From Pseudoscleropodium purum (lineage: Eukaryota; Streptophyta; Bryopsida; Hypnales; Brachytheciaceae), in assembly GCA_963969395.1 (NCBI GenBank), contig OZ017798.1:25412173-25476172 (forward strand): DNA of 64,000 nt. Reading direction: 5' to 3'. Below, in pieces: positions 23,708-35,515 of the stretch. The translations under genes were made by a program, and so were the position numbers. Numbering within the stretch: position 1 is the stretch's first letter; each line of letters begins with the position of its first letter. The notes under the pieces are model-generated. The model made no database searches, was not told the origin of the DNA, and saw nothing but the letters and a program-made list of their open reading frames with translations.

Positions 23708-24874
23708 AATTTAAAATGTACTTCCATTTCACAAAGCAATTATAATAAGCACTAGAAAACATTCATCATCCAACCACTCAATGTTGGCTCTCTTTGGGGT
23801 ACAAGATATAGTTTACACATGTAAGCACCACTTTGAAATTTATAATTCAATCATACATGTCCAAAAAATACATGCCAAGAGAATCTAGAATCCTCTTCAA
23901 GTGCTTCTCCAAACCCAACAAAACCAAGACAAACTAATACTATTCCACGCTCAGATGCTTATTTGGGCACTCTTAAGCGTGCTACTTTTAATACATCTGT
24001 AGTAGACTTCAATACCAATACCAATCCGACAATGGTGCTACAACTATTCTATGCCTAATACTCTAATACACCACTGCAAACAATCATAAGAATCTAAAAG
24101 AAAAAAGCTTCCTATTTGGGCCAAATGCACGAGTGCAAAAAAAACACATTCATTATGCACTACTGACTCAGAAATTCTGTCGGAGATAAGACGTTGAATT
24201 AAAAAACCTCCTTCCTCCACTAAATCTCAAACAGCGTTTATGGTTGAAAGAAAAAATCCAACGAGGCTACATCTCCACGGCATTTACTAGAATCTTCCAT
24301 TCCGAGTTGCACAAAGGGAACAACTCTCCAAAACACAGACAGACACCAGAATCCTAACAAAGGGTCGAACACCAACAGAGTCCAACCAACGACTCGAAAT
24401 AGCCTACTGAAACTTCAAGCTCCTTGTCATAACACGAGGAATCGTCCCAAGCAATTCACAAGTCTCTATTTTTGCTAAGAACCCTAAAATACAGAGGAAA
24501 AGCTGTCTCAAATTCCCCAATAATCAAAACCATAATGCATGTCTTCATCACTGTCAAATCACTAGTACATGTACACGCCACTCTCCCAAAACTCGGAGCT
24601 CCGACCAACTCTAAGCATCATTTCTCAACAACACTTGGAAATAAAACGACGGAAAGGGGAAAGAGAAAATACCGCAGGCTACTTCTACACTCTCCAACTC
24701 GGTGAGACGAATCTGGCTCGTCTCTAGCTCAGTACTCTACATACTCCACACTCTCCGCACTGCCAGGCACCTCATCTCCGGAAGACACAACCAAGATCCT
24801 ATTCACACTCCATCCCAACACTCGGGATGCTGCTATTCGTACAATCATGTCGATCAAAAAGCAAAGACTTCCTC

Positions 24875-27800
24875 TCAAGTCCACCACGTATCTACACCGC
24901 TGTCGTCCCCGACCAACCCGACGGGAAGACTCGGCAGCCTGCTCAAACTGGGAACCGAGTACAAGCTCTCGTGTTTCACTGCCACCCCGACGCTCACAGG
25001 TTGCAACACTGCGACAGAGCTGGGCACCGACGACGAACCCGACTCGGGAATTCCGGGGGACGCAGGAGACACCCCGCAGCTCGTGAAAGAGGCTGAGATG
25101 GCTTCTCCTCCGCCATCGCAGGAGTGCCTTCGAGGAGTTCCTGCATCTGCATTGTTGTCCGCGTATGCCTGCAATGCCGACGCTGCTCTCTGCTCCGACT
25201 GATCCGAGTCCGCGCTTCTTGGGCTCACCAGCAACGGAGTCGATGGGGCCGTCGTTGCTGCCTGCCCGGAGGCCGACGTCGTATCGTCGCCCATATCCTG
25301 CTGCAGTATCACCACAACAAAACTACTCAATCAAAGGCTAATAACTCGACACTCCAAAATGCCACTCGACCAATTTCAGGAACCACACAGCATATGAAAT
25401 ACAGAAACATCAACGACGCAACAAACTCTTGGCCTGCTCAAAAATGATCCGCTCAAACAAGCCGGGAATCATCGCTGCCATACCGAAAGCGAATGAGGAA
25501 TAGCGCCCGGAGTACTTGTCAAGTCCTCTGCCCAACTGCACTTTCCTTTCATTCCCCTCTCGTCATAAACTGACAACAATAGTTTCTGTTCCAACAAAGG
25601 CAAATAAAATAAAATGACCAATCAGATCCGTGATCGTCTCTTCCACCCATCCACACACAGTGCAACTCGCCCATAAAATCAAGAGCAACCCCAGGCTCTG
25701 CATAACTTGCAAACACAAACATTGCTAACACTCTCGATCAGTCTGTCCAGACAAGTCAACCCACTGGACTTACGTGTTCGTCGAAGTCGGGGCTGGCCAA
25801 GTTGATGGACAGGTTGCGCATCAACAGCAGGACCTGCATCACACCCACGGAACCAACTCAAAGACGAACAAAACCACGACTCGCACACCGGAGCTTCCTC
25901 TGCAACATCCTGATCAGACACTAGCACATCGATTCACGTCGATTCAAGTACTCCAGTGCCTACAATCCGACTAGATCCCAGCGACTTTCGGACAACGGCG
26001 TTCTTCTTGCAGCGTCCCATGACCCTTGCAAGAACAAATAAAAAATACTCATCGCATCACAAACTCACGGTTTCCCGGTCGATGGCAGTCATGTCCTTCA
26101 GCTTCCGAAGGTGCCCGGCGACGCCGGGGTCGAACACACTGCCGATGAACTTGTAGACCTCCGCGAAATCAGGTGCAGCTGGGACCAACACAAACACGTT
26201 TACGACATCAGTTCGCAACTAACGCCGGTCTACACCACAACACTCGCATCACTGCAAAACCTGGTCCATGCACTCACGTCCTAAATGAGCACACCAAGAA
26301 AGCTATTCCGCTTCATCGTCACAACAGAGAAAACAATGGAAAGTAGCTCACATCGTATGCAAGACTCCGGGCCAAGCTGACTAGCAGGCAGCGCATGATG
26401 CGGCCAGCCGCCGGGAGAACTTCCACTCAGGCTGTTACTAGATGCGCGCACCGCAGTCAAACTCACGCCGCCCAGTTCGGGTTTGATGCCTGCACAGAAA
26501 GAACACCCACTCCATTGAGGACTCAACCCTCATACATCGTTCGCGAGACTTCTCTCCTAACCCGACAGTCATTTCCAAATCTTCGTGGCCCCCGAAGCTC
26601 CGAGAAAGACCTTTCTCGTACATCCGCAAGGAAAGACATGCGACGGCGTGGAGAGCACAGAAGGATGCCATTCACAGTTCAACCGCGGTCACTCATACAC
26701 TTTGTCAGAAACGTACACCATGCCACAAACACGTGCCAAAATCCGCAGAAAATGATCGACAACCAAGAGCCCTGAAGATGAAGACATTGCCCATCCGTCA
26801 CCGGATTCGATGTTCTTCTCCAACCAATGACACAAACATATCTCCGCCATGTTCCATCATAACGCACCGACAATTCCCACCAAACCCACTCTCAACATGC
26901 AACTCAAGCAACCGAAATCCCAGATTCATAACACCAGCACTTATCGACCGCACAATGGACAAGGCCGCCAAAGGTCCCTACACCATTTTACAAAGACCGC
27001 ATCTCTTGCAAGGCTACTGGGAGGGGAATGAATTCACTTGTGACCTGCATATCAGCCATTCATCGTGTTCCCTTCCCCAAACCGAAAGGGACCATCCAAT
27101 CAAGCAAATACAGACAAAGCTACTCACTCCCCCGGGACATCCTCTCATGAACTCCAAGTACGAACTGCGATCCTCGGTCCGGTTCGGTACACAAGTGATG
27201 CTACTATACACGCCATGACCCGGTTCGAGAAACACCCCACACTCGATGCAGACAAGGACCGAGCACTCACCGGGTGCATCATAGGAAACACTCGCATTAG
27301 GAGAAACGGAATGTTGAACCCAGGCTGACATAGACGGGCTAGCCGAGGACATGGCGGGGCCTTGAGAGCCTGTGCCATAGCTAGACTCCGACTGAGCAGC
27401 CTGAGTTCTCAACCCATCCGAAGCCTGCACTTGTGCTGCTAGTCCACATCCCAACGAAGTATGTGATCATGTCAGTCCCAAGCCACACATTTCTCAGCCT
27501 CAAGAAATCCAAAACACTGTCAATCCTTCTGTGTGTGCAGTCTGCAAACCAACCCTTCGGCACACATGACGCCATGCTCACGACCTTCTTGAGAAGCCAA
27601 TTCCATCGGCATCACGAACCACACCCGCTCAGCATTACACGACCAGTCCGTATTGGACGACTCCGTTGCAAGAGCACGTCACCAGTTCTCCAACAGTAAC
27701 AAAGCCATCACATTCTCGTCTCCTGGTGAAGCTCTACTCCCAGTCGAAACATCCGACTCGTTCAAGGTGAAAAAGAATATGGTGGGACGCACCCAAGCAT

Positions 27801-29888
27801 CCAAGGGCTTCCACACGAACTGCCATTACTAGTCTGGCCCTCCGTCGTGACCATAGACCCAAGCTTCCTCACCTTACCTCCCGCGCACTTGATCATCCAC
27901 GACGACAACGCCCATATGCACATGTTCAGACACTCACTCCAGATCTCATTCGGACATGAATCTGAAGCTGAAGGGACTTACCACATTTGGGTGCCTTCTG
28001 GGGATACGGCTGAGCGGATTTCCGTTTCGGACGCGGTGGAGGAACATGCTCCCCAGTCCCATTCTTCTGAACTTTCAAAAAGTACTTCTGCGCGTGACTT
28101 CGAATCTGCGCACAAACCAAACCCACGCGGTCACAATCAAACTCGACTCCATCAAACCCCTAACAACTTGTCCGGGAAACAGTACCTCTTCGCCAAGTGG
28201 ACGGGTCCCCAGTCCTACATCGCTCATCAACGATTTCCACAACACAGACTTCAAGCAGTCTTCCAAAATCTCATTTCTACTACAAATCCGAATCTTTCCT
28301 TCACCGGAACGACACAGCGCACTACAACACGCAGGACCCGAATCGTTCCTTCACCCCAGGCCGTCCCGTGACATGAAACTCAATCCACGACCGTGCACAT
28401 CCTCACAATGCTCAAGATACAGGCCAGACGATGCATTACCTGAATCACTGTCTTAGAACCCACGAAAGCTTCGATCTTCTTCCAGTCCCGGTCGAACCTG
28501 CAAAACCAAAACAGAAGCATACGACCATCAGAGGACGTCACGAAATTCCTGTTCAAAAGGCCCATCCTCCAACCTATCGCTCCCCGCTGCGCTACTGCCC
28601 AAAAATCACTCCCAAAACGGAACGCAGACACGATTGGCCGTCACACGAGCTGACGACAAGTTCCCCATCCAGAAATCAACCTGCTGATTTCAGACACCGC
28701 GTCTCTCACACGGTCGACCCACTCCTCCCATGACAACGCTCGACTTGGAAGCCGACTAAAACGACAGCATCGCATGGTACCCCCCACAACCAAGTCCCCC
28801 AGTACCCGAGGGCTGACCACCACAGCGGAAATTAACATCGCCGCTTTACTGGCCACCCTCGATCCCCCAAATGGGACCTCAGGACCATGCCTTCATTCAC
28901 AAAACCACCACAAACGGACAGAAGGCGGTTGAAATCAATCCGGCAGATGCATGACCGGCACAGGTCAACAGCTCAAGGATAATGGAGCTACTTGCATGCT
29001 ACCCTTACAACCCACGTACCATCCCTCGCAAAGGAACCAAGGACTCCAGAAAACTGGGAAAAAAAACTGTTTGCAAATAACCAGGTGCGATAAAATAACA
29101 ACAAAAGAATGCGGACCTTCAGGGTCAAATCATGCCCTCGAATTCCATTCAACGGACAACAGAATATTGTCAGCCAGCCTAAACCATTCCTCATTGGAGG
29201 AGGGATAATACCTCCCTATATGCCTGGGAGTGAACTTAGTTATAATCTGTACAGAATCATTGACTGGCTGGGAAGTTGCCATGCTGGGGGCTCCCACTTC
29301 ATGTGGAAGCAAAAGGGACCGACCCAGCGTTAGTTAACAATGCTATCAACAGAAGAAATGACACACCTCGCCGGACTCGACCTCAGCAGCATCTTCCTGA
29401 ACTACCAACAACATGAGACCATGATGCACTATCACGCGACCACGTCCCTAAACGACAATCCAGGGTCCGCTCCTCCTCCGCGGAATGAAGAGTACCAAAC
29501 AACTGCCCAGCTCCAACATTCGCGATTTCTGAAAACCTTACGCTACCCAAGGTTCCATGCCAATTCCGCGACCTCAGCAATCTTCATGCCTACGGAAAAC
29601 ACCGCTCAGCCATGTGATTCTTAACCAGGTCGATTTCCCCAAACCAGACAGTGCTACTCGCTCATCTCTCACCCAAAACACAACTAACCGGGATGGACGC
29701 ACTCACAATTGCAGGGCTTCCAGAAACTTATCGTGCTCCTGCTCCGTCCAGCTCTCCCTCGACTTGGTAATCGTGTAAGGCTTTCGGATCTTCTTGGAAC
29801 CGTCTTCCGACACGGATGGGGAGCTCATACCAGGGATCGTAGATCCTGAAACCATAACACCAAGCATCTCCGCGCTAGCCGCATTCAT
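24875..29888 (-). CDS. REVEILLE 8/LCL-type single-MYB transcription factor
   Basis: Eight exons on the minus strand: 29888-29707, 28497-28440, 28105-27982, 27438-27271, 26489-26352, 26178-26069, 25833-25774 and 25300-24875, about 421 aa, with phase kept throughout. The MYB-like domain (about residues 35-90) reads [20 protein letters not shown], then [19 protein letters not shown], then [20 protein letters not shown], followed by [16 protein letters not shown] at 83-89 defines the CCA1/RVE class, which binds evening elements in the nucleus. A second conserved block (about 226-280) has [15 protein letters not shown] and [17 protein letters not shown], found only in the RVE4/6/8 clade, which activates evening-phased clock genes. 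The C-terminal exon is Ser/Ala-rich and unrecognised. The start is the first in-frame ATG after a TAA stop. Exon 4 is the least certain; exons 4 and 8 have tandem NAGNAG-type acceptors upstream or nearby, noted under findings. Confidence 0.88.
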
Positions 29889-30900
29889 GTGCCGCCTGTC
29901 CAAACCCCTCCTGCTCTGCTGTCCTCGAGAGCAATCTAACCTCCAATCCCAGTTGGAATTCCGATGGCCTCCGCAACTTCCTCCTCGCCTCCTCGCCTTC
30001 TTCGTTTCCTGTATGTCTGTGTTCAAATTCCAACTATCTTACGCTTCCAGGATGGCTTCCTAAACAAAACCCACCTCCTACGAGTTCTGACCACCAGGCT
30101 TCCCAGTAAATAACACTATATCAACAGCGGCAATTTCCTGCATCACAGCCAACCACACACATTCAATAACCTTAACACCGGATCTCGCAAGCGCCGGGAG
30201 GCTCCCGTCACAACCAGAATCCAACCGCAGTACCAACATTCCAAGCTTAATTCCACCACGGTTCCGGAAATGGTCCCATGCGCAAGATTCCAACAGACCT
30301 AATCTCTATAGGACCAACCAAATCCACCACACGAATACGCTCAGCTGACCACAAAACTCGGCCACCACCACTGCCAACCCCTTAGCAAATTCTACACCCC
30401 AACTGAGGGCTACTTAGGCCAACCAAGCACTCACAAGATTCGGCCCCAATTGCACGCCCGGACGACGTCTCGCAGTGACACCATCACATTCGACCACAAC
30501 AGCTTGCACACATAACACAAGCCCTACTTTACAAACCCACCCACCGCGAAACCCACCCTCAAAATGCAAAGGCCTGCCAAAACTACCCTCGCGTCCAGGC
30601 ATTTCCTGCCATTCTTGACACCGCGCACCTTACCAGTCCAACTAAGTTAATTCCGAGAATCTCAACACAAGATGAGCGACTCGCAACACGAGATTCCCAA
30701 CACCTGAACTCACAGTCGTGCCAAATGGTAAAAACATCGACTGACCGAACTCCCTCCCTCCCTCTCTCTCTCATCTGTGCACTTGAAATCCGACAGAAAC
30801 AGACGCCACAACAGCAACGAGGGAAATACCTTTAGTGAAAAAATGGTGAAAGAAAATCAAAGAAAACGAGAGAGACGAGCTGTTGACAGGTGGGCCAATT
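29889..30900 (-). promoter_or_regulatory. Probable 5' leader and promoter of the RVE8-like gene
   Basis: About 1 kb upstream of the start codon keeps the higher GC and the same strand bias as the gene body, so it is probably transcribed leader, perhaps with a leader intron. A CT-rich run at about 30748-30773 on the plus strand, GA-rich in the transcript, and AGAGAGACGAG-like sequence at 30868 resemble plant GAGA or CT-rich leader elements. AT-rich DNA resumes near 31.0 kb. The transcription start cannot be placed. Confidence 0.35.
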
Positions 30901-31370
30901 CTACTGGAAAGGTGTAGGCGAGCTTGCTTCGTCCTTGCGAGGGGGGAGGGGAGGGGATCCCGCCGCTTTCTGTTTTCCACTTTGGGTTTTTGTGTTCCAA
31001 AATTGTAGTCGAAGCAGCTCTCTCTTTAAGGATTTTAAAATTTATCTTCAGTGGGCTTCAACAAAATCCATTACTTAACTCTGTAAGGATGGACTGGTCT
31101 CCACAGAAATCAAAATTTTCCAGTACCATGGGAATCAATCGCTAAAAAAAATGGAAAAGTATTCATTGGATGTCAAACTACTGTAGATGATGTTCCCTTT
31201 TTACAACAAAACTCCAAGGATGAATAATTGCACTTCTATCCTATACAAGAGAATTCTCTGCCATCCATCCATCAGACACTTAGTATCCACAACATTGTTT
31301 TAGAGTTAATAGTGGCTCTCATGGTGAAACCCATTTGTGATCCCCCATTTGGGTTGTACAAACTGCTCTC

Positions 31371-31645
31371 TTTCCGTGCAAGTAGAGATGAGTAGTGATT
31401 AATTATGGTTTAGTTTCCAATGTAAATGTAGTGCATTGTGATTGGTTGCAAGACTCTTAATATTGTAACTAGCCCTTGATTGGAAATAGGACCTATATGA
31501 TCAGTATAGGTCAAACAAAATCTTCAACCGAAGAATTCATAGTAATTATGTTTTGAAAAATAAAAATTGTAGAATCCTTCTAAACTCTAAGAAAAACTTG
31601 CACTCCAAATACCTACAATTGCTTAAGTGATTGGAAATGAGTTGG
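31371..31645. repeat. Dispersed repeat family A, copy 2
   Basis: This is the partner of 8379-8707. It has CTCTCTTTCC, GATTAATTATGG, GATTGGTTGCAAG, GATTGGAAATAGGACC, TATAGGTCAAACAAAATCTT, AGTAATTATGTTTTGAAA, GAATCCTTCTAAACTC and GCTTAAGTGATTGGAAATG. It is slightly shorter than copy 1. No coding frame is kept between the two copies. Confidence 0.75.
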
Positions 31646-32501
31646 CTACCTTAATATATGGTGAGTACTCCAAAAATCGCCATTTTTTTGTTTTTGTGCC
31701 TAATTACTATTATTAGATTTTTTGTTGGCAAGTGAAAAGAGGTTCCAATATACCCAAAAATGTAACGTTTGGATACTATATATAAAAGTTATGAAGGATC
31801 AAAGTTTTTTCGGGTAGAGGCTTTAAAATAGTTTCTTCCACATAGATACACATTGATTTTAGAGATGTGCATAGTAATGATGGTAGTTTCAAGTAGTGGT
31901 GCATTTGGAGGTGCCTACTTTATAGGGCACTTTACATTAAGGTCCAATTGTTGACTCACCATTTCAAAACCAGAAAAATCAACCAATTACCAATAGGAGA
32001 ACCTAGATTCTTAAATTGAGCCATCATTTGGTCCTAAAGGCTTTAACTATTGAAAGCCAATCCAATTTTTTTATATTACATTATTGTTTATGTGACAATA
32101 TTTTGAATACTTGCTAAGCGTCATTAGTTTTTGACATGTTTCTTTTCTAAATTGATGAGGCTTGGCAAATGCTAAAATTTATTTTTGTAAGATTATTTTC
32201 TTTCATTCAAAATCAAATTTTATTAAAATGATTTAGTGAGTTTGTCCTCTATTCTTTAAATTATAGTTTTTCAACCATGACCACTAAATGTAGTAATCTG
32301 ACTTTTTTAATTAGAAATAATTTTCCATCCACATATTTATACTTTACTCTTTCAATTTGTTAATAAAATAATTATTAGTTCAAAGCTACCAACACTATAA
32401 GAAATTGTTGTCTGATGCAACTAGGCCAAATGACTAGAAATTTATCATATTGCAATTGTGAAATGCATAAATGACTTCAGGGCCTAGCTATCATTTCAGA
32501 C

Positions 32502-32527
32502 AAGTCATTTATGTACATAAATGACTT
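32502..32527. repeat. Perfect 26-bp palindrome
   Basis: AAGTCATTTATG, then TA, then CATAAATGACTT make a perfect palindrome. The half-site CATAAATGACTTC occurs once more just upstream at 32466-32478, so three copies of the word lie within about 65 bases. Words such as AGTCATT recur through 32.7-33.5 kb. This fits the subterminal repeats of a DNA transposon, but no ends can be assigned. Confidence 0.8.
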
Positions 32528-33277
32528 CGAGTTTATTATCACCATCTAATGTTGCCTTGGATGGAAAAGTGGATGATAACATTGAGGGGAAAAGATGGAT
32601 AAAGAAAAGAGTGTGAAGAAGATGTGTTGAAATTGCCACATGGAAAGTGCAACTTTTTTCCCAATGACATGGACATCCATGTGTTCAGTTATTTTAAAGT
32701 CATTTTTCAATTATGAGTGACTCCTTATGAATCTAATGTGGACTTCCACGTAGGCAATCATTTACTAGTCATTTCAAAGTTACAATAGACCTATTACAAA
32801 TCTAACGTGGACAACCTCATCAAAAGTAATTTTGAATGTAGTCATTTAGAAGTTGTGGTGGAGTCTTTGCACTACTATAATGGACTGACATGTAGCAAGT
32901 CATTCCATAGTCATTCTAAAGTGATATGGATTTAGGGTTTTGGATTAGGGTTTTCAAGTTGCGGCAATGTGTACAAAAAGGAGTGTACTAACAATTGAAT
33001 GGGGAATAGTCATTCTACAATCACATATGAATAAATTTAAAGTATTGCAACGATATATAATATACAATATAGAATATACTATACATAATATTTAGCAAGT
33101 GTATTGCATGGCTTCCAAAGCCACTTAGTGCATAAGTGTAAAGTGTTGAAATGACAAACCTTTTATACAAGTAGGGTGATAGGAGGCAAGACAAACCATG
33201 TAGGACATATAAAACATAGAAATTGTGTTATAAATAATATTTTATATCTTATTTAAGAATAGTAGATTAATTGTTTT

Positions 33278-33400
33278 CAAAAAACTTTGAACTAATAAAA
33301 GTTGAGAAATCAATCTCATTTTCATTTCTAGAAATCTATTTTAGATTTTGAGCCTTAAATCAAAAGTTGTAGACAAATTTGAAAAGAGGATTGGAAAAGA
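33278..33400. repeat. Foldback family F, single-arm copy
   Basis: This stretch resembles the left arm of the foldbacks at 22.3 and 35.0 kb. It has CAAAAAACTTTGAACT, AAAAGTTGAGAAATCAA, GATTTTGAGCC, AAATCAAAAGTTGTAGACAA and AAAGAGGATTGG. The matching inverted arm is not seen downstream, so this is a half element or a deleted copy. Confidence 0.5.
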
Positions 33401-34970
33401 TATTTTTTTAACATCTTTTTTTATTCTGGTAGTGTAGAAAACGTATTGTAGTCATTTCCATGTCATTACCCAACTGCAATACTATAACTTATGTGACTTC
33501 TACTTGATTAGGTCTAGTCATGTGAAAGTGATAGTAGGCCTCTAACTATGAATTGGTATTGTAGAAGGTCATTGAACATTAGGAATGTTCTAATTTTTTT
33601 GCAATCTGGTTTTCAATTGTAGGCTTAACAATGGAATTGTATGCATGCATTAATTGTCAAGGTCCAAGAATGAGTAAATCCATCTACTCTAGAGCCTATA
33701 GGGTTGATTGTTCTTCAGACATTGCTAATTTTGGTAAAGTCAATAAATATAGTGGGTGTAATTGAATTGATTGTAGAAAAAATCTTGTTAGTGCAAAAAA
33801 ATTACAAAATGACCTAAACATTCATATTTTTTGGTTAACATTCATATTTGTCGGGTGCCCATTCTGTCACATGGCTCTAGCCTTTGTAATTGGGTCCCTA
33901 AACAATGCAAAGTTATCCCATCACTACAAGAGAAATTATGTCCAAATAGACAAGAAATTTGTCAACTAGGGTGTCAATTCAAATGTGTTGATTCGGACGT
34001 ACAATTGACAAAATTGTGTCAATTTCTTCTCTGTTTGGACAGAATTTTTGTCAATTCTTATTGATCTGTTGACAAAATTTCTATTGATTGTCCTCCATTT
34101 AGGTGTAAAAATAATAATAATTCATTTTCAATTTTTCTCAATAAATGACCACCACATGGCAAGTACAAAACAAATCCAATAGAGATTACTACATAGATAG
34201 AATTTTAACAATAGATTTTAAAAGTTATTTGATAGCTAGGTATAAGGGAAATTTTTCATACATTGACGATAGAAGAGAGGGGACTTCATTGGTTGCTATG
34301 AAGAGAAGATAAGATCTTTATATTAATGGGGTGATAGAGGGTTGAACAAACTATATGGGGTATGTGAACCATTCATAATCTTAATTCATATATCCCATAT
34401 GATTTGTTCTACCTTCTACCACTTTATTTGTATAAATATCTTGTTTTCTCCTCTTCAATCATCAAAGGCTCTTCTATTCTACTACTAGGGTTACAAGAGT
34501 ACGTCTCTTTAAAATCTAACATATAATTTGTAGGCCATAGTTTCAAATGAAATTGAAAGCAATGAACATCATCATGATTGGTACCGCCACAATGGTTGCA
34601 CTTTAACTAATATTTCCACCATTAGAAATGCACGACCAAAACAACAGAAATTCAACTGATTTTTGTTATTTGGGACAGTAGAATGATTGTTTTGTAACTT
34701 TTTGTGAAAATCAACAAAATGGCAAATTCTTTTTGTTGATTTGAATAGTGCAATAACCAAATCAACAAGTTTTTGTTGAATTTGGAATCTTTTTAGAATA
34801 CTTTTGAAATCTTTGGAATCTTTGGAATCTTTTTGAAATATTTCAGAATCTAAGTATAATGATTTAAGAAAAAATTAATCATGTAAAATTCAGTCTTTTT
34901 TCAATTTAGCAGACTTTGGAGTCCATTCTCGCATAAGAGAATAAAAAGTTTCAAAAAACTTAGAACTGAG

Positions 34971-35192
34971 AAAAGTTGTAAATTCAAGGTAACTTTCACC
35001 TCCAAAAAACCTTTTGTGATTTTGATTCTTCAATCAAAAGTTATAGACAAAAATTAGAGAGGGGTAGTTAGGAACATTTATTTTGACATTTTCAAACATC
35101 CTCTCTGATTTTTGTCCATAACTTTTTATTGGAGACTCGAAATCACAAACAGTTTTTTTGAAGGTAAAATTTAGTTTGAATTTACAACTTTT
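34971..35192. repeat. Foldback element, family F copy 2 (about 90-bp arms)
   Basis: The left arm (34971-35061) contains AAAAGTTGTAAATTCAAGGT, CTCCAAAAAACC, TTTTGTGATTTTGATTC, CAATCAAAAGTTATAGACAA and TTAGAGAGG. The right arm (35101-35192) contains CTCTCTGATTTTTGTCCAT, AACTTTTTATTGGAGACTC, GAAATCACAAACAG and TTGAATTTACAACTTTT. The arms pair over nearly their full length around a spacer of about 40 bases. The arm sequence matches the element at 22289-22472. Confidence 0.8.
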
Positions 35193-35334
35193 TTAAATTA
35201 CAAGTTTTTTGAAAAAATGTGTTCTACTATGATTAAATGACCTCTGAAGTCCGCTGAAAATACAAAATACATGAAAAAACAATGAAAAAACTAAATAAAT
35301 AAAATTCTAGTTCTTATGTGCTCACTTAAGTATT

Positions 35335-35515
35335 TAGGTGGTTTAGTAGTCAGAACCTTGGACCTCCAAACATGAGGTTCAAAGTTCGAATCCCTTTGGA
35401 GGCACCTACCCGCATGGCAAGTGGCCTAGGTGGTCTTTACCCACATGGCCGGCTACCTAGGTGGCCCTGCCCACATGGCTAGCCACCTAGGTGGCTATCC
35501 GGGTAGAAAAAAAAA
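35335..35515 (+). mobile_element. tRNA-derived SINE-like element with tandem body
   Basis: The head (35335-35408, 74 bases) looks like a degenerate tRNA. TAGGTG pairs with CACCTA as an acceptor stem. A pol III A-box-like TGGTTTAGTAG lies at 35339-35349 and a B-box-like GTTCGAATCC at 35384-35393. ACCTC and GAGGT form an anticodon-type stem around the loop CAAACAT, which lacks the conserved U33. The T arm is imperfect, so this is not a working tRNA. The body is three 30-31 bp units (35410, 35441, 35471), each with CATGGC and CCTAGGTGG. The end is A-rich (35506-35514). A head, body and A-tail layout is typical of SINEs, which use another element's reverse transcriptase. No target duplication was identified. 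Confidence 0.55.

Larger units (their letters stand above)
18650..24300. other. AT-rich repeat-filled intergenic region
   Basis: No gene is supported between the ERF gene and the RVE8-like gene. The longest open frames are under 95 codons and match nothing. The region holds a long (AT)n tract, one foldback element, a copy of repeat family B and a tandem duplication of about 75 bp, each listed separately. The composition is strongly AT-rich with few CpG dinucleotides, as expected for methylated and decayed transposon DNA. Confidence 0.65.

Noticed and set aside
27141..27174. Possible extra RVE8-like exon between exons 4 and 5
   Set aside because: It has a usable donor and compatible phase, but the peptide matches nothing, and exons 4 and 5 join in phase without it.
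29889..30026. A 46-residue N-terminal extension of the RVE8-like protein
   Set aside because: The open frame starts with TTG. The first ATG in the frame after a TAA stop is at 29886-29888.
24472..30063. Many plus-strand open frames of 60 to 170 codons
   Set aside because: They lie antisense to the RVE8-like gene. They stay open because the strand is C-rich and poor in stop codons. None has a recognisable domain.
32393..33435. A second CACTA-like element (CACTATAAGAAATTG start, TTCTGGTAGTG end)
   Set aside because: Only about the outer ten bases agree between the ends and no target duplication is visible. Chance is likely in AT-rich DNA.
35335..35408. A functional tRNA gene
   Set aside because: The anticodon loop lacks U33, the T arm is imperfect, and acceptor base 7 does not pair. 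A SINE head or pseudo-tRNA fits better.
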